Of a DNA stretch of 64,000 nucleotides, positions 51,106 to 58,795 are shown one piece after another. The translations under genes were made by a program, and so were the position numbers. Numbering within the stretch: position 1 is the first letter of the stretch; each line of letters opens with the position of its first letter. Source of the stretch: an uncultured Rhodospirillaceae bacterium (GTDB taxonomy: Bacteria > Pseudomonadota > Alphaproteobacteria > Rhodospirillales > UBA2165); the NCBI GenBank assembly GCA_913020445.1, contig CAJWAR010000008.1, forward strand, positions 38,475 to 102,474, written 5' to 3'. Under the pieces are notes generated by a model. It did no database searches. It saw only the letters and a program-made list of their open reading frames with translations, and was not told the DNA's origin.

Positions 51106-53238
51106 CTACTTACTGCTCAATTCGAAACTGCCATCCCAGTTTTCCGGCGGCACGGTGAGAAGGTTCAAGCAGCGTTCCGACATCACCGCCGATACCCGAT
51201 CTCCAGCTATTAAGGTTTCAAAGGTGACGCGGGCCATTGAAAAATCACCCAGCCGGTAGAGCGCCAGCGCTTTTTCATATTCTTCTTTAAGTGTTTTTTT
51301 GTCGGCGGATACCTCCTCGGGTGCGCCAAGAGGTTCAAAAACCGAGATTGCAGACTCGCGGCCTATGACAACAATTGAATCCAATTCCCTGAATAAAATT
51401 GACGAGCCACAAAGTTCCACCGTGCGTTCGCCAACCATGATCTCCGAGCCATAAAACTTATTGGCGCCCTCAAGGCGAGAACCCAAATTGGCGGCATCCC
51501 CCATCGCCGCATAGGTAAAGCGGCGGTGCGAGCCGATATTTCCGACCAGCATTTCACCGCTGTTAACACCAGTCCGCGCTGCTAGTTTGCGGTCCGACGG
51601 CAGGCCAAACGCGCCCTGCATCTGATTGAGCCGCGCCTGACAGGCCAGCGCCGCTTGAACGGCATGTAGAGCATGGTCTGGATCATTCATCGGTGCGCCA
51701 AAGACCGCCGTGATTTCATCGGCGACGAACTTTTCAATAAAGGCGCCATGGGATTCGAGAATGTCCGACATTTCAGTGAGATAATCGTTTAAGAATGTGG
51801 CGACCTCACTGGCGCTTAGATTTTCTGAAAGGGCAGAGAAACCGGCAATGTCGGAAAACAAAATAGTCACCTCTTTGGCCTCGCCGCCCAGGGTCGGCAG
51901 AGTTTCACTGGCGGTCATTTTTTCAATAATGGCCGGCGGCAGATAATAAGAAAAAACCTTTCTGATGTAACGCTTGTCCCTATCAGATACTGTAAACCGA
52001 TAACCCAGTAACAAAGCGAAAGTCAGAACAGCCGCGAGAATTGGGTCAAACAGCGTTACGGCAAATCCACTATCAAAAACCGCAGTCGCCAGCACCAGCC
52101 AAAGCAATCCCAAACCCGTTGCTAGAATTCCTGCTCTAATGGGTGGAAAACTCAAGGTGAAAAAGGCCACAAAAAGCGCCATGACAAAGATGATTGCTGC
52201 GTTGCTCGTGTTGGAAATTTCGTTCAAGGCGTCGTTGCGCAAGATATTGTTAACCGCTGTTGCATGAATGAAGACACCAGGAATCGAGTTCCGTACCAAT
52301 TCAGGCCGATAAATTTCTTTTGCTATCGGATGGTGACAGCGTGTTCCATGGGTAAAGTTTTCCGGCCCGGTGATAAACCGCTTGGAAGTGAGGCGGCGGT
52401 CTTCCTCATCCAGCGCAGTGCCGATGAGCACGACTTTGTCTTTGAAAATTTTCGCCAGGAAGTCCGTATCACCTTTTTGGATGCAGGCAAAAATATCAGC
52501 GAAGGAATAGGCAGGTATCGCCTGACTGCCACCGGCGAAATTCAACGTCATTTGATTTTTAATAGTACCGCGCACCACCGTGTCACCAAGCTTTAAAGCG
52601 CCGGCAGGTATGATTGTCGGCGTTTGTTTTGAGGCTCGCGCGGCCAACTCAACCGCCATGACCGGCTCCAGGCGCCTGCCTTGCTTTAAATCATCCGCTT
52701 GAACCGTGAGCGGGAGGTGCCGGATAATACCATCACGATCTTCATCAATATTAACCACCCGGATGTTTTTCTGATGACCGACGGCAAAACTTTGACCTGG
52801 ATGCGGGGCTATTGGTTTTGCCTGATGCTGGACTTTGCCGAGCACAAGTTTGTTCTGCTGACTGGTTCGGCGCATCGCGATCAAAAGGTCGCGGTCAAAG
52901 CCCCTGATATATTTTTCCACTGAGGTTGGTAGAATGATATCCAGGCCAATGACTTTCGCCTCAGATTTTGTCAGTGCAGTGATAATCTGGGCGAGTTGTT
53001 TACTCCACATCACTTTGGGGAGGTCACGAAACGGCTCCCGGCGATAGGTTTCTTCATCAATCACTATCACTGCAGTTGGGGATTTTGCTGCATCAATCTG
53101 GGGCTTAAATAACACCTGCCGCAGCCAATGCAGGCTATCGAGTGAAAGACCATGCAGGCGGTCGGTCGCCGGTGTCATTAACGCTGCTGTTGAAATGACA
53201 GCAGCTACCAGCCCGGCAAGAAAAGTTTTGTTGATCAT
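51106..53238 (-). CDS. CHASE2-class III adenylate/guanylate cyclase
   Basis: A 710-residue sensor cyclase. An N-terminal helix is followed by an extracytoplasmic CHASE2 domain (about residues 35-340, with AVIVIDEETYRREPFRDLP and KVVLIGTALDEED), two or three membrane helices (about 347-415) and a class III cyclase domain (about 455-590). Metal-binding D463 (FSDIAGFS) and D507 are kept, as are purine-selecting K503 and transition-state N584 and R588. The second purine-selecting position is A577 instead of Thr or Asp, so the base used is uncertain. A short helical tail of TPR type follows. It starts 3 bases after the fecR-like gene and is probably coupled to it. Confidence 0.9.
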   Translation of the reverse strand: MINKTFLAGLVAAVISTAALMTPATDRLHGLSLDSLHWLRQVLFKPQIDAAKSPTAVIVIDEETYRREPFRDLPKVMWSKQLAQIITALTKSEAKVIGLDIILPTSVEKYIRGFDRDLLIAMRRTSQQNKLVLGKVQHQAKPIAPHPGQSFAVGHQKNIRVVNIDEDRDGIIRHLPLTVQADDLKQGRRLEPVMAVELAARASKQTPTIIPAGALKLGDTVVRGTIKNQMTLNFAGGSQAIPAYSFADIFACIQKGDTDFLAKIFKDKVVLIGTALDEEDRRLTSKRFITGPENFTHGTRCHHPIAKEIYRPELVRNSIPGVFIHATAVNNILRNDALNEISNTSNAAIIFVMALFVAFFTLSFPPIRAGILATGLGLLWLVLATAVFDSGFAVTLFDPILAAVLTFALLLGYRFTVSDRDKRYIRKVFSYYLPPAIIEKMTASETLPTLGGEAKEVTILFSDIAGFSALSENLSASEVATFLNDYLTEMSDILESHGAFIEKFVADEITAVFGAPMNDPDHALHAVQAALACQARLNQMQGAFGLPSDRKLAARTGVNSGEMLVGNIGSHRRFTYAAMGDAANLGSRLEGANKFYGSEIMVGERTVELCGSSILFRELDSIVVIGRESAISVFEPLGAPEEVSADKKTLKEEYEKALALYRLGDFSMARVTFETLIAGDRVSAVMSERCLNLLTVPPENWDGSFELSSK

Positions 53239-53241
53239 GTA

Positions 53242-53940
53242 TTAAAGTTGAATCAGTCTTTGTAAAAGCGAGATGCTCTTTTCTTCCGCTAAGGGATCAA
53301 CCGAGAACACGATACTTTTACGGCCGGCCTTGAGACGGTACAGGCCGCCCGGACTCAGTTGAATATTAAGCTTCGCAAAGTCACTAACAGTGCCCTGGAC
53401 TTTTACCGCCAAGGGCCTGCCCTTTTTATCGAGACGCACGACGTTGATCTCAGATACTTTGGTCGATAAGGAAACAAAAGGCGTCGTGCCATAAATCGTA
53501 ATCTGAGACCGTGGTAAATTTGATGGTGCGCCCGGCTTGGCGCGGAAAACCGTTACGGCACTGCCCGATCCTTTGGCGGTCATATTCTGTAAATTACCGC
53601 CATCGCACTCAACCCGTTCGCGGGTAACTTTGCCGCCGAGGACCACGCTTTGTTTTTGGCCAATCGTAACTTTGCCGCCAATTATTGATTCACGGATACA
53701 GCTTTGCAAATAGCCAATGATAAGGCGATTGCCGGCGCCGATTTCGATTTGTTTCCCGGGTATGAGATAGTCCATAAATTGGACCGATTTTGTTGAGCCC
53801 GAAACATCTTCGACAATTGCCGATGGCGTGTCTGCTGCCTCAGAGTTTGAACTGAAAACAAAAAACATGGCCAGAACGGCTAGTGACAGGAGGTATAACT
53901 TGATTCCTGCCGATGGTGGCGCACCATTATCTTCTATCAT
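53242..53940 (-). CDS. FecR-like periplasmic protein
   Basis: A 232-residue protein with an N-terminal membrane helix or signal peptide (residues ~13-35), then a FecR-like domain: AIVEDVSGSTKSVQFMDYLIPGKQIEIGAGNRLIIGYL. Genes of this type are often found next to CHASE2 cyclases, where the protein may give or relay a signal to the CHASE2 domain; that partner role is inference. A Cys pair (SCIRES and RVECDGG) may form a disulfide. It lies between the caspase-like gene (144-base gap) and the cyclase gene (3-base gap). Confidence 0.75.
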   Translation of the reverse strand: MIEDNGAPPSAGIKLYLLSLAVLAMFFVFSSNSEAADTPSAIVEDVSGSTKSVQFMDYLIPGKQIEIGAGNRLIIGYLQSCIRESIIGGKVTIGQKQSVVLGGKVTRERVECDGGNLQNMTAKGSGSAVTVFRAKPGAPSNLPRSQITIYGTTPFVSLSTKVSEINVVRLDKKGRPLAVKVQGTVSDFAKLNIQLSPGGLYRLKAGRKSIVFSVDPLAEEKSISLLQRLIQL

Positions 53941-54084
53941 GCTTAAACCAATATATCTTCAAACAACCTTGAATTTAAATGTATCATAGGACTAATTGTT
54001 ATCGACCATCAAATGGTTTTACCTCCGTCCCCGGTTGAGATAGGCAATATACGACTGGGAATTACGTCAACTGGACATTGGCAT

Positions 54085-56472
54085 TTATTTTCTTCTGACA
54101 AATAGGAAGTCTCCACCGTCATGGCCAGCCCGGCGGACGTCAGAGTATTGCGGCGTCTGATCAGCATTAACCATAACCGGACGGCGGATCGCATTGAAAA
54201 GTTTAGTGCCATCAATGACGCTGTTGTTTTTGCTCAGGGCGCTCAGGAAGGCCCGGGCAAACGGAGAGTGCTCGCCTTTGCCGTCTTCCACTGGCTCCAA
54301 ACCGCCCGAGGTAATTACCACCCGCGCTTTTTTACGTGACATTTGCTGGTAATACTCAGCTGAACTAGCGTTCTCAATATTGACGTTGGCGGATCGCACC
54401 AAGCGTCCGGAATAGCAACTGTCCGCCACCACCATGACATGCTTGGCCTCTAACGCCGTTAAGGTATCGGTCAGAGTGGAGTTGGAAACCCAGCGGGAGC
54501 GGCGGTTCTTTTTAGCATCAATCGGCAGCCAATAGCCCTGGTCGGATTTTTCATTGAGCCAGCCGTGACCGGCATAATAAATCAATAGATTATCTTTGAA
54601 GGTAAGCGAGGCCTGAAGGTCATCCATGGTATCGAGCATCTGATCGCGGGTTGGATTTATCAGTTCGGTTACTTCGAAGCCGTAGTTGTCTTTCAACTCT
54701 TTGGTTACCGCTTTGGCATCCGCCACCGCTGTTTTTAAGCGTGGCAAATTGCGATAGGCATCGATACCGATGACCAGCGCATGATACTTGCCGAATTTGA
54801 TGTTAGCGATGGTCGATGTAGCGCTGGCCGGTACGGCGCCGAAAATCCTATCGAGGATCGCTTTCTTGCGGGCTTGGAATTCCTTTTGGTCGATCAAACC
54901 GGATTTAGCGATCTGTTTAAGCTGTTCGATTTCCGGTGGTAGATTTGACCGCGCCGCGACCTGGCGTGACTTTGCCTTCTCCCGCCGCTTGTCCTCCTCG
55001 AACTTGGCTAAACGCGCTTTTTGCTCGGCCAATGCCGCGGTTAACCGCTCGGTGGCTTGACGTTCCGCCGTTAGCTGGGCACTCAGCGTTTGGTCTTGTT
55101 GTTTGGCTTCCAGAGCGGCTTTCTTAGCCTTGGCTTGGGCCACCAATTTAGCCAACCGGTCAACCTCCTGCTTCTCGCTTTCCAATTTGGCGTGTTCCGC
55201 GTCCTCTTTCGCTTTCAATTGCGCCGCCTGTCGCTTCCAGTCACCGAGCCGAGCCAGCTTGACGGTGCCCGAACAACGGCCAAAATCGGAACTCCTGCCG
55301 TTGTCACCGTAGAAATAACCATCGAAACCCTTATCAGTGAAACGCCCTTTCAGACGAACTTTTACATTGTCTCCGATACCGGTAATCGGCAATTCGGCGT
55401 ATATCAGCGCATCGGCGTTCGACCCGACCTTTCCTTGGAAGTTATGTTGGGTATTGCCGATTCGGGCCTGCCCGGTAAAGCTCCCACCACTGACCGCGGC
55501 GCGTAATTCCTGGCGCTCGAAAGAACATTCCTCGCCGGCGCTGGCGATTATTTCGCCGCCCCATTTACCTTCAATCTGATCCGGTTTAAGAGGCGTTTGT
55601 TTGGCTGCTGCCACTGCCGCAAGTTGCTGTTTGTGACGATCAGAACCGATGCGCGTAAGTTGCAGTGTGCCTGCACAAAAGAAATGTGCTTTGGCAGGGC
55701 CAAAAGTAGCGTCAAATCCTCCATCGAATGAATCTGGTGCAAACTGGCCGGAAAATTTGAAATCTGGATTATATGGCCTTCCTTTCCCTGTAATAATATC
55801 TAACCGCTGCCATTCCGAGAATTCCCCGGCCGCATTAATTTTTCCGGTAAGTTTTTTTAAGGAATTTGCGTTCCTAATTGCCAGCGTTAATTCATTGTTT
55901 TTGACCACGACGGACTCAATGATAAGTTCGGCTGAACAGCTGCTGTCATCATCAAACGCGATTTTCCCTGTCCACTTGCCGTCTATCTTATCGGGATCAA
56001 ACGGTGCACGTTTGGCCGCCGCTGCCGCGAGTTGTTGTTTGTGGAGATCAGAATCAATACGGACAAGTTTTAACCTGCCGGTACAAACAACACCTCTGTA
56101 ACCAAAGTTCGCAAAAAAACTACCATCGAAGGAATCAGGTTCAAACTGGCCGGAAAATTTGAAATCTTGACGATGTGATATTCCCATCTCAGTAACAAAA
56201 TCTAACGACTGCCATTCCGAGAATTCCCCGGCGGCATCAATTTTGCCGGTAAGCGTTTTTAATGAATTTTCATCCCTAAATACCAGCGTGAATTCATTGT
56301 TTTTGACCACGGCGGACTGAATGCTAAGTTCGGTCGAACACCTGCTATCATCATCAAACGCGATTTTGCCTGTCCATTTTCCATCCCAATTATTTTGCGC
56401 AGCGAGAGGATCGGGCGCAAATACCGAAAAAACCAATGTCAAAAGGATGAGATAGGCAATTCGTCGACGCAT
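54085..56472 (-). CDS. Secreted caspase-like (peptidase C14) protein with N-terminal repeats
   Basis: A 795-residue protein with signal peptide (residues 1-25). Three copies of a WxGKIAFDDDS-type beta domain follow (about 29-140, 164-276 and 301-408; the first two very alike). Then come a coiled coil (about 412-505) and a SHOCT-like helical pair (LPPEIEQLKQIAKSGLIDQKEF, 511-540). The C-terminal caspase domain (560-795) has the catalytic dyad H636 (YYAGHG) and C686 (DSCYSG). A strong GGAGG ribosome site lies before the ATG. It should act outside the cytoplasm. The substrate is unknown; caspase-like proteins of this kind cleave after basic or acidic residues depending on type, which cannot be read here. 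Confidence 0.9.
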   Translation of the reverse strand: MRRRIAYLILLTLVFSVFAPDPLAAQNNWDGKWTGKIAFDDDSRCSTELSIQSAVVKNNEFTLVFRDENSLKTLTGKIDAAGEFSEWQSLDFVTEMGISHRQDFKFSGQFEPDSFDGSFFANFGYRGVVCTGRLKLVRIDSDLHKQQLAAAAAKRAPFDPDKIDGKWTGKIAFDDDSSCSAELIIESVVVKNNELTLAIRNANSLKKLTGKINAAGEFSEWQRLDIITGKGRPYNPDFKFSGQFAPDSFDGGFDATFGPAKAHFFCAGTLQLTRIGSDRHKQQLAAVAAAKQTPLKPDQIEGKWGGEIIASAGEECSFERQELRAAVSGGSFTGQARIGNTQHNFQGKVGSNADALIYAELPITGIGDNVKVRLKGRFTDKGFDGYFYGDNGRSSDFGRCSGTVKLARLGDWKRQAAQLKAKEDAEHAKLESEKQEVDRLAKLVAQAKAKKAALEAKQQDQTLSAQLTAERQATERLTAALAEQKARLAKFEEDKRREKAKSRQVAARSNLPPEIEQLKQIAKSGLIDQKEFQARKKAILDRIFGAVPASATSTIANIKFGKYHALVIGIDAYRNLPRLKTAVADAKAVTKELKDNYGFEVTELINPTRDQMLDTMDDLQASLTFKDNLLIYYAGHGWLNEKSDQGYWLPIDAKKNRRSRWVSNSTLTDTLTALEAKHVMVVADSCYSGRLVRSANVNIENASSAEYYQQMSRKKARVVITSGGLEPVEDGKGEHSPFARAFLSALSKNNSVIDGTKLFNAIRRPVMVNADQTPQYSDVRRAGHDGGDFLFVRRK
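55243..56388 (-). repeat. Three tandem domain repeats in the caspase-like gene
   Basis: Repeat units begin at about 56388, 55983 and 55572 on the minus strand, with a spacing near 400-410 bases. Units 1 and 2 share long stretches such as NSLKxLTGKIxAAGEFSEWQ and FKFSGQFxPDSFDG; unit 3 keeps only the scaffold (EGKWGGE, GFDGYFYGD, RCSGTVKLARLG). This suggests an old and a recent duplication. Confidence 0.8.
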
Positions 56473-56503
56473 AATAGCCTCCAGGACGAATGGTGCTGTA
56501 TCT

Positions 56504-56522
56504 TAATGTGAGTATCGCATTA
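56504..56522. promoter_or_regulatory. Inverted repeat at the predicted start of caspase-gene transcription
   Basis: TAATGTGA (56504-56511) and TCGCATTA (56515-56522) form 8-base arms with one mismatch around a 3-base centre. The repeat reaches the +1 position predicted from the -10 box, a place where a repressor would act. The binding protein is unknown. Confidence 0.4.
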
Positions 56523-56528
56523 TTCAGT

Positions 56529-56534
56529 ATTTTA
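56529..56534 (-). promoter_or_regulatory. -10 box of the caspase-gene promoter
   Basis: TAAAAT on the minus strand, five of six matches to TATAAT. No good -35 box lies upstream, as expected of an activator-dependent promoter. It sets +1 near 56522, 50 bases before the start codon. Confidence 0.6.
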
Positions 56535-56554
56535 TTCAAATCTAGAGCAAAAGT

Positions 56555-56572
56555 ATGTGAAATGGTTCACAT
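56555..56572. promoter_or_regulatory. CRP-type site, class II position
   Basis: ATGTGA-N6-TCACAT, a perfect palindrome containing the canonical TGTGA-N6-TCACA of cAMP receptor proteins. Its centre, 56563.5, lies 41.5 bases before the +1 set by the -10 box at 56529-56534, the classic class II activator position. It lies in the 120-base gap between the Crp-family gene and the caspase-like gene. Confidence 0.8.
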
Positions 56573-56592
56573 ATAAGCAGAAATATTAATGT

Positions 56593-57300
56593 TCATTTCA
56601 AGCCGCTTTCTTCATCTTTGATCAATTGCCCTAAGGCTTCCGCCTGAAGGATGGAAATTTTACCGCGGCTGAGGGCAATCCATCCTTCATTGGTCCAATT
56701 TCGGAGATATTTATTGATACTTTCCCGCGATACACCCATCATTTGTCCGAGCTCAGACTGCGAGACTTTCAGTACATCTGACGTATCGGCTGAATCCAAT
56801 TGATTGGCATATTTGGTGAGATTTAAAAGCCGTTTTGCCAGCCGAGGTCCAAGACTAAGAAAAGCCGTGTCTTCGACTATTTCACTGGTTTTGCGCACCC
56901 GGTCACATACCATATACAAAAGATGGATAGCTAAATCCGGTTCTTCCTTCAATAAATTCAGGAAATCCCGCCGTTGTATGCAAAGCAGCTCAGTTGGTGT
57001 CATCGCCGTTGCATCGGCCGTCCGTTTTTTACCGTCCAGCAAAGCGATCTCTCCGAACATGTCACCCGGATATAAGATATTGAGATTGATCTCTTTACCG
57101 GTTGGCGCACTGGCACTAATGCGGATACAGCCAGACAAAACGCCATAAAGTGCATCGCCGTCATCGCCTTTAACAAACAGGCATTGGTTTGCCGCTAATT
57201 TGCGCGTTACGCCAAGTTTTGCGATTGGTGCGATTAACGCCGGATCAAGGTCACGAAACAGAACGTTTCCCTTTAATAGGTCCAGTTTGTCGATGGCCAA
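56593..57300 (-). CDS. Crp/Fnr-family transcriptional regulator
   Basis: A 235-residue regulator. The N-terminal cyclic-nucleotide domain has GDMFGEIALLDGKKRTADATA (G83-E84 and R93-T94 fit the phosphate and ribose contacts of cAMP-binding members). The C-terminal winged helix has VSQSELGQMMGVSRESINKYLRNW (178-201) as helix-turn-helix. There is no N-terminal Cys set, so it is not an oxygen-sensing Fnr. It lies first in the minus-strand order crp, caspase, fecR, cyclase, and is the natural candidate to bind the TGTGA-N6-TCACA site just downstream. Confidence 0.88.
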   Translation of the reverse strand: MAIDKLDLLKGNVLFRDLDPALIAPIAKLGVTRKLAANQCLFVKGDDGDALYGVLSGCIRISASAPTGKEINLNILYPGDMFGEIALLDGKKRTADATAMTPTELLCIQRRDFLNLLKEEPDLAIHLLYMVCDRVRKTSEIVEDTAFLSLGPRLAKRLLNLTKYANQLDSADTSDVLKVSQSELGQMMGVSRESINKYLRNWTNEGWIALSRGKISILQAEALGQLIKDEESGLK

Positions 57301-57351
57301 TGTTTTATCCTCCCCAAACCCACAATAATCTTAAAATGGTGAATTGGGCAG

Positions 57352-57386
57352 AAAAAAAGACGGCCCAGATTTTATCTGTAGCCGCC
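57352..57386 (-). terminator. Rho-independent terminator of the F0 ATP synthase operon
   Basis: On the minus strand GGCGGC-TACAGAT-AAA-ATCTGG-GCCGTC forms a stem-loop (57359-57386) followed by seven T residues (57358-57352). It closes atpI-B-E-b'-b and shields the crp gene from read-through. Confidence 0.85.
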
Positions 57387-57414
57387 TCTAAATTAGGTAC
57401 CCTGTTAAGCTTGC

Positions 57415-57954
57415 TTAATTAAGTTTTTCAGGTAATTCCTTAATCGCGCCGTCGATCAACTCATCGGCCTTGGCATCTTTGGCATTATCAATCAGCAACT
57501 GACGGGTGGCTGCCAAAGCGACATCCGCTGTCATCGCCCGAACTTCCGCCGTTGCATCATTTTCCGCCTGGGCAATGCGATCCATCGCCAGTTTTTCCCG
57601 GCGTTCCAGCGATGCTTCGAGATCAGTGGTCATCCGATTTTTGAGCAATTGAGCTTCATCTCGCGCTTGACCGACAATATCTTCGGCTTCTTTTTCCGCA
57701 TCAGCTATTTTGCGTTTGTAGCCGGCCAGGAGGTCTTGAGCTTCTTCCCGCAATTTAGTCGCTTCTTCAATCGACGCTTCAATTTCATCGATTTTTTTAT
57801 CCAAGGCGGAGGTGGCAAATTTCCAAACCGGTTTGGCTAACAGAACAACAAAAATGGCAAATGAAATTGCCACCCAGAACGTTGGGCTGTCATAGAAGGC
57901 ACCATGAGCGGCAGCTCCGCCGGCAGTTTCTGCAGCATAGGCTGTTGAGATCAT
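57415..57954 (-). CDS. atpF: F0F1 ATP synthase subunit b
   Basis: A 179-residue stator subunit: one membrane helix (about residues 26-46, FWVAISFAIFVVLLAKPVW) and a long charged helix (DKKIDEIEASIEEATKLREEAQ onward). It starts one base overlapping the stop of the b' gene. Having both b and b' genes is typical of alphaproteobacteria and cyanobacteria. Confidence 0.93.
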   Translation of the reverse strand: MISTAYAAETAGGAAAHGAFYDSPTFWVAISFAIFVVLLAKPVWKFATSALDKKIDEIEASIEEATKLREEAQDLLAGYKRKIADAEKEAEDIVGQARDEAQLLKNRMTTDLEASLERREKLAMDRIAQAENDATAEVRAMTADVALAATRQLLIDNAKDAKADELIDGAIKELPEKLN

Positions 57955-58457
57955 TAGCCGGCCTCCTTCACTGATGTGTCGAGAGCTGTAGAAATCGCGC
58001 TTGCAACGGCCTCATCAGCCGGTTCAATGCCGATCAAGCGTTCAGTTGCCTGGGCGGCAACGCTGGCGGCCGCTTCGTGAATGCCGGCAACGGCTGCTTC
58101 TTTTGCCTGAGATATACGCTCTTCTGCCGCTTTAAGATCGCCTGACAATCGCGTGCCAAGTTCCTCATGGCGACGCGCCGAATCAGCTGACATCTCTTGT
58201 GTCGCGTCATAAATAGCAGAACGGGCCTGCTCACGCGCCTCAGCCATAGATTTTTCATAGGCTTCTGCCTCGGCACTTGATTCATTTCTGAGGCTTTGGG
58301 CGGCATCAAGGTTATCGTCGATTCTTGCCTGCCGCTCTTCCAAAATGCTGCCGATCCTCGGCAAAGCAATTTTGGCCATCAGAACGTAGAGAACCAGGAA
58401 CGTAATAACGAGCCAGATTATTTGAGGCGAAAACGCCGTGATGTCTAATTGTGGCAT
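57954..58457 (-). CDS. atpG: F0F1 ATP synthase subunit b'
   Basis: A 167-residue second stator subunit with an N-terminal membrane helix (IIWLVITFLVLYVLMAKIALP) and the ERQARIDDNLDAAQSLRNE helix that marks the b' type. It pairs with the b subunit encoded next to form the peripheral stalk. It comes 58 bases after atpE. The symbol atpG is also used for the F1 gamma subunit in other naming schemes. Confidence 0.92.
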   Translation of the reverse strand: MPQLDITAFSPQIIWLVITFLVLYVLMAKIALPRIGSILEERQARIDDNLDAAQSLRNESSAEAEAYEKSMAEAREQARSAIYDATQEMSADSARRHEELGTRLSGDLKAAEERISQAKEAAVAGIHEAAASVAAQATERLIGIEPADEAVASAISTALDTSVKEAG

Positions 58458-58515
58458 GATTTATTGCCTGCTGGTTTAAACACTTACAATTGTTGATTTA
58501 TAAAAGTTGGCGAAA

Positions 58516-58740
58516 TTAGCCAAACAAAATCAACAACGCGATCGCCAGAGCAAAAATGGCCAATGCTTCAACCAAAGCAAAGGACACCCATGCAGTGGTG
58601 GTGACGGCATCTGCAGCACCTGGGTTACGGCCCACAGTGTTGATCAATGCTGCCCAAATAAGTCCGATGCCGATACCAGGTCCGACAAAACCCAGAGTGG
58701 CCAAACCAGCGCCTACTAGCTTCGCTGCTTCTACTTCCAT
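58516..58740 (-). CDS. atpE: F0F1 ATP synthase subunit c
   Basis: A 74-residue hairpin of two membrane helices that makes the proton-driven ring. I set the start at ATG 58740 (MEVEAAKLVGAGLATLG) with AAAGGAAAT about 9 bases before; an upstream frame extension is not needed. Helix 1 keeps GPGIGIG and the loop keeps RNP. The ion-binding Glu lies in FALVEALAIFAL. The segment after the glycine motif (LIWAALINTVG) differs from the GNxFG form seen in many relatives. Confidence 0.95.
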   Translation of the reverse strand: MEVEAAKLVGAGLATLGFVGPGIGIGLIWAALINTVGRNPGAADAVTTTAWVSFALVEALAIFALAIALLILFG

Positions 58741-58795
58741 TTTACAATTTCCTTTCGTTAGTCTTGGGCTCAAAAATGCCCAAATTGATTTTTAA

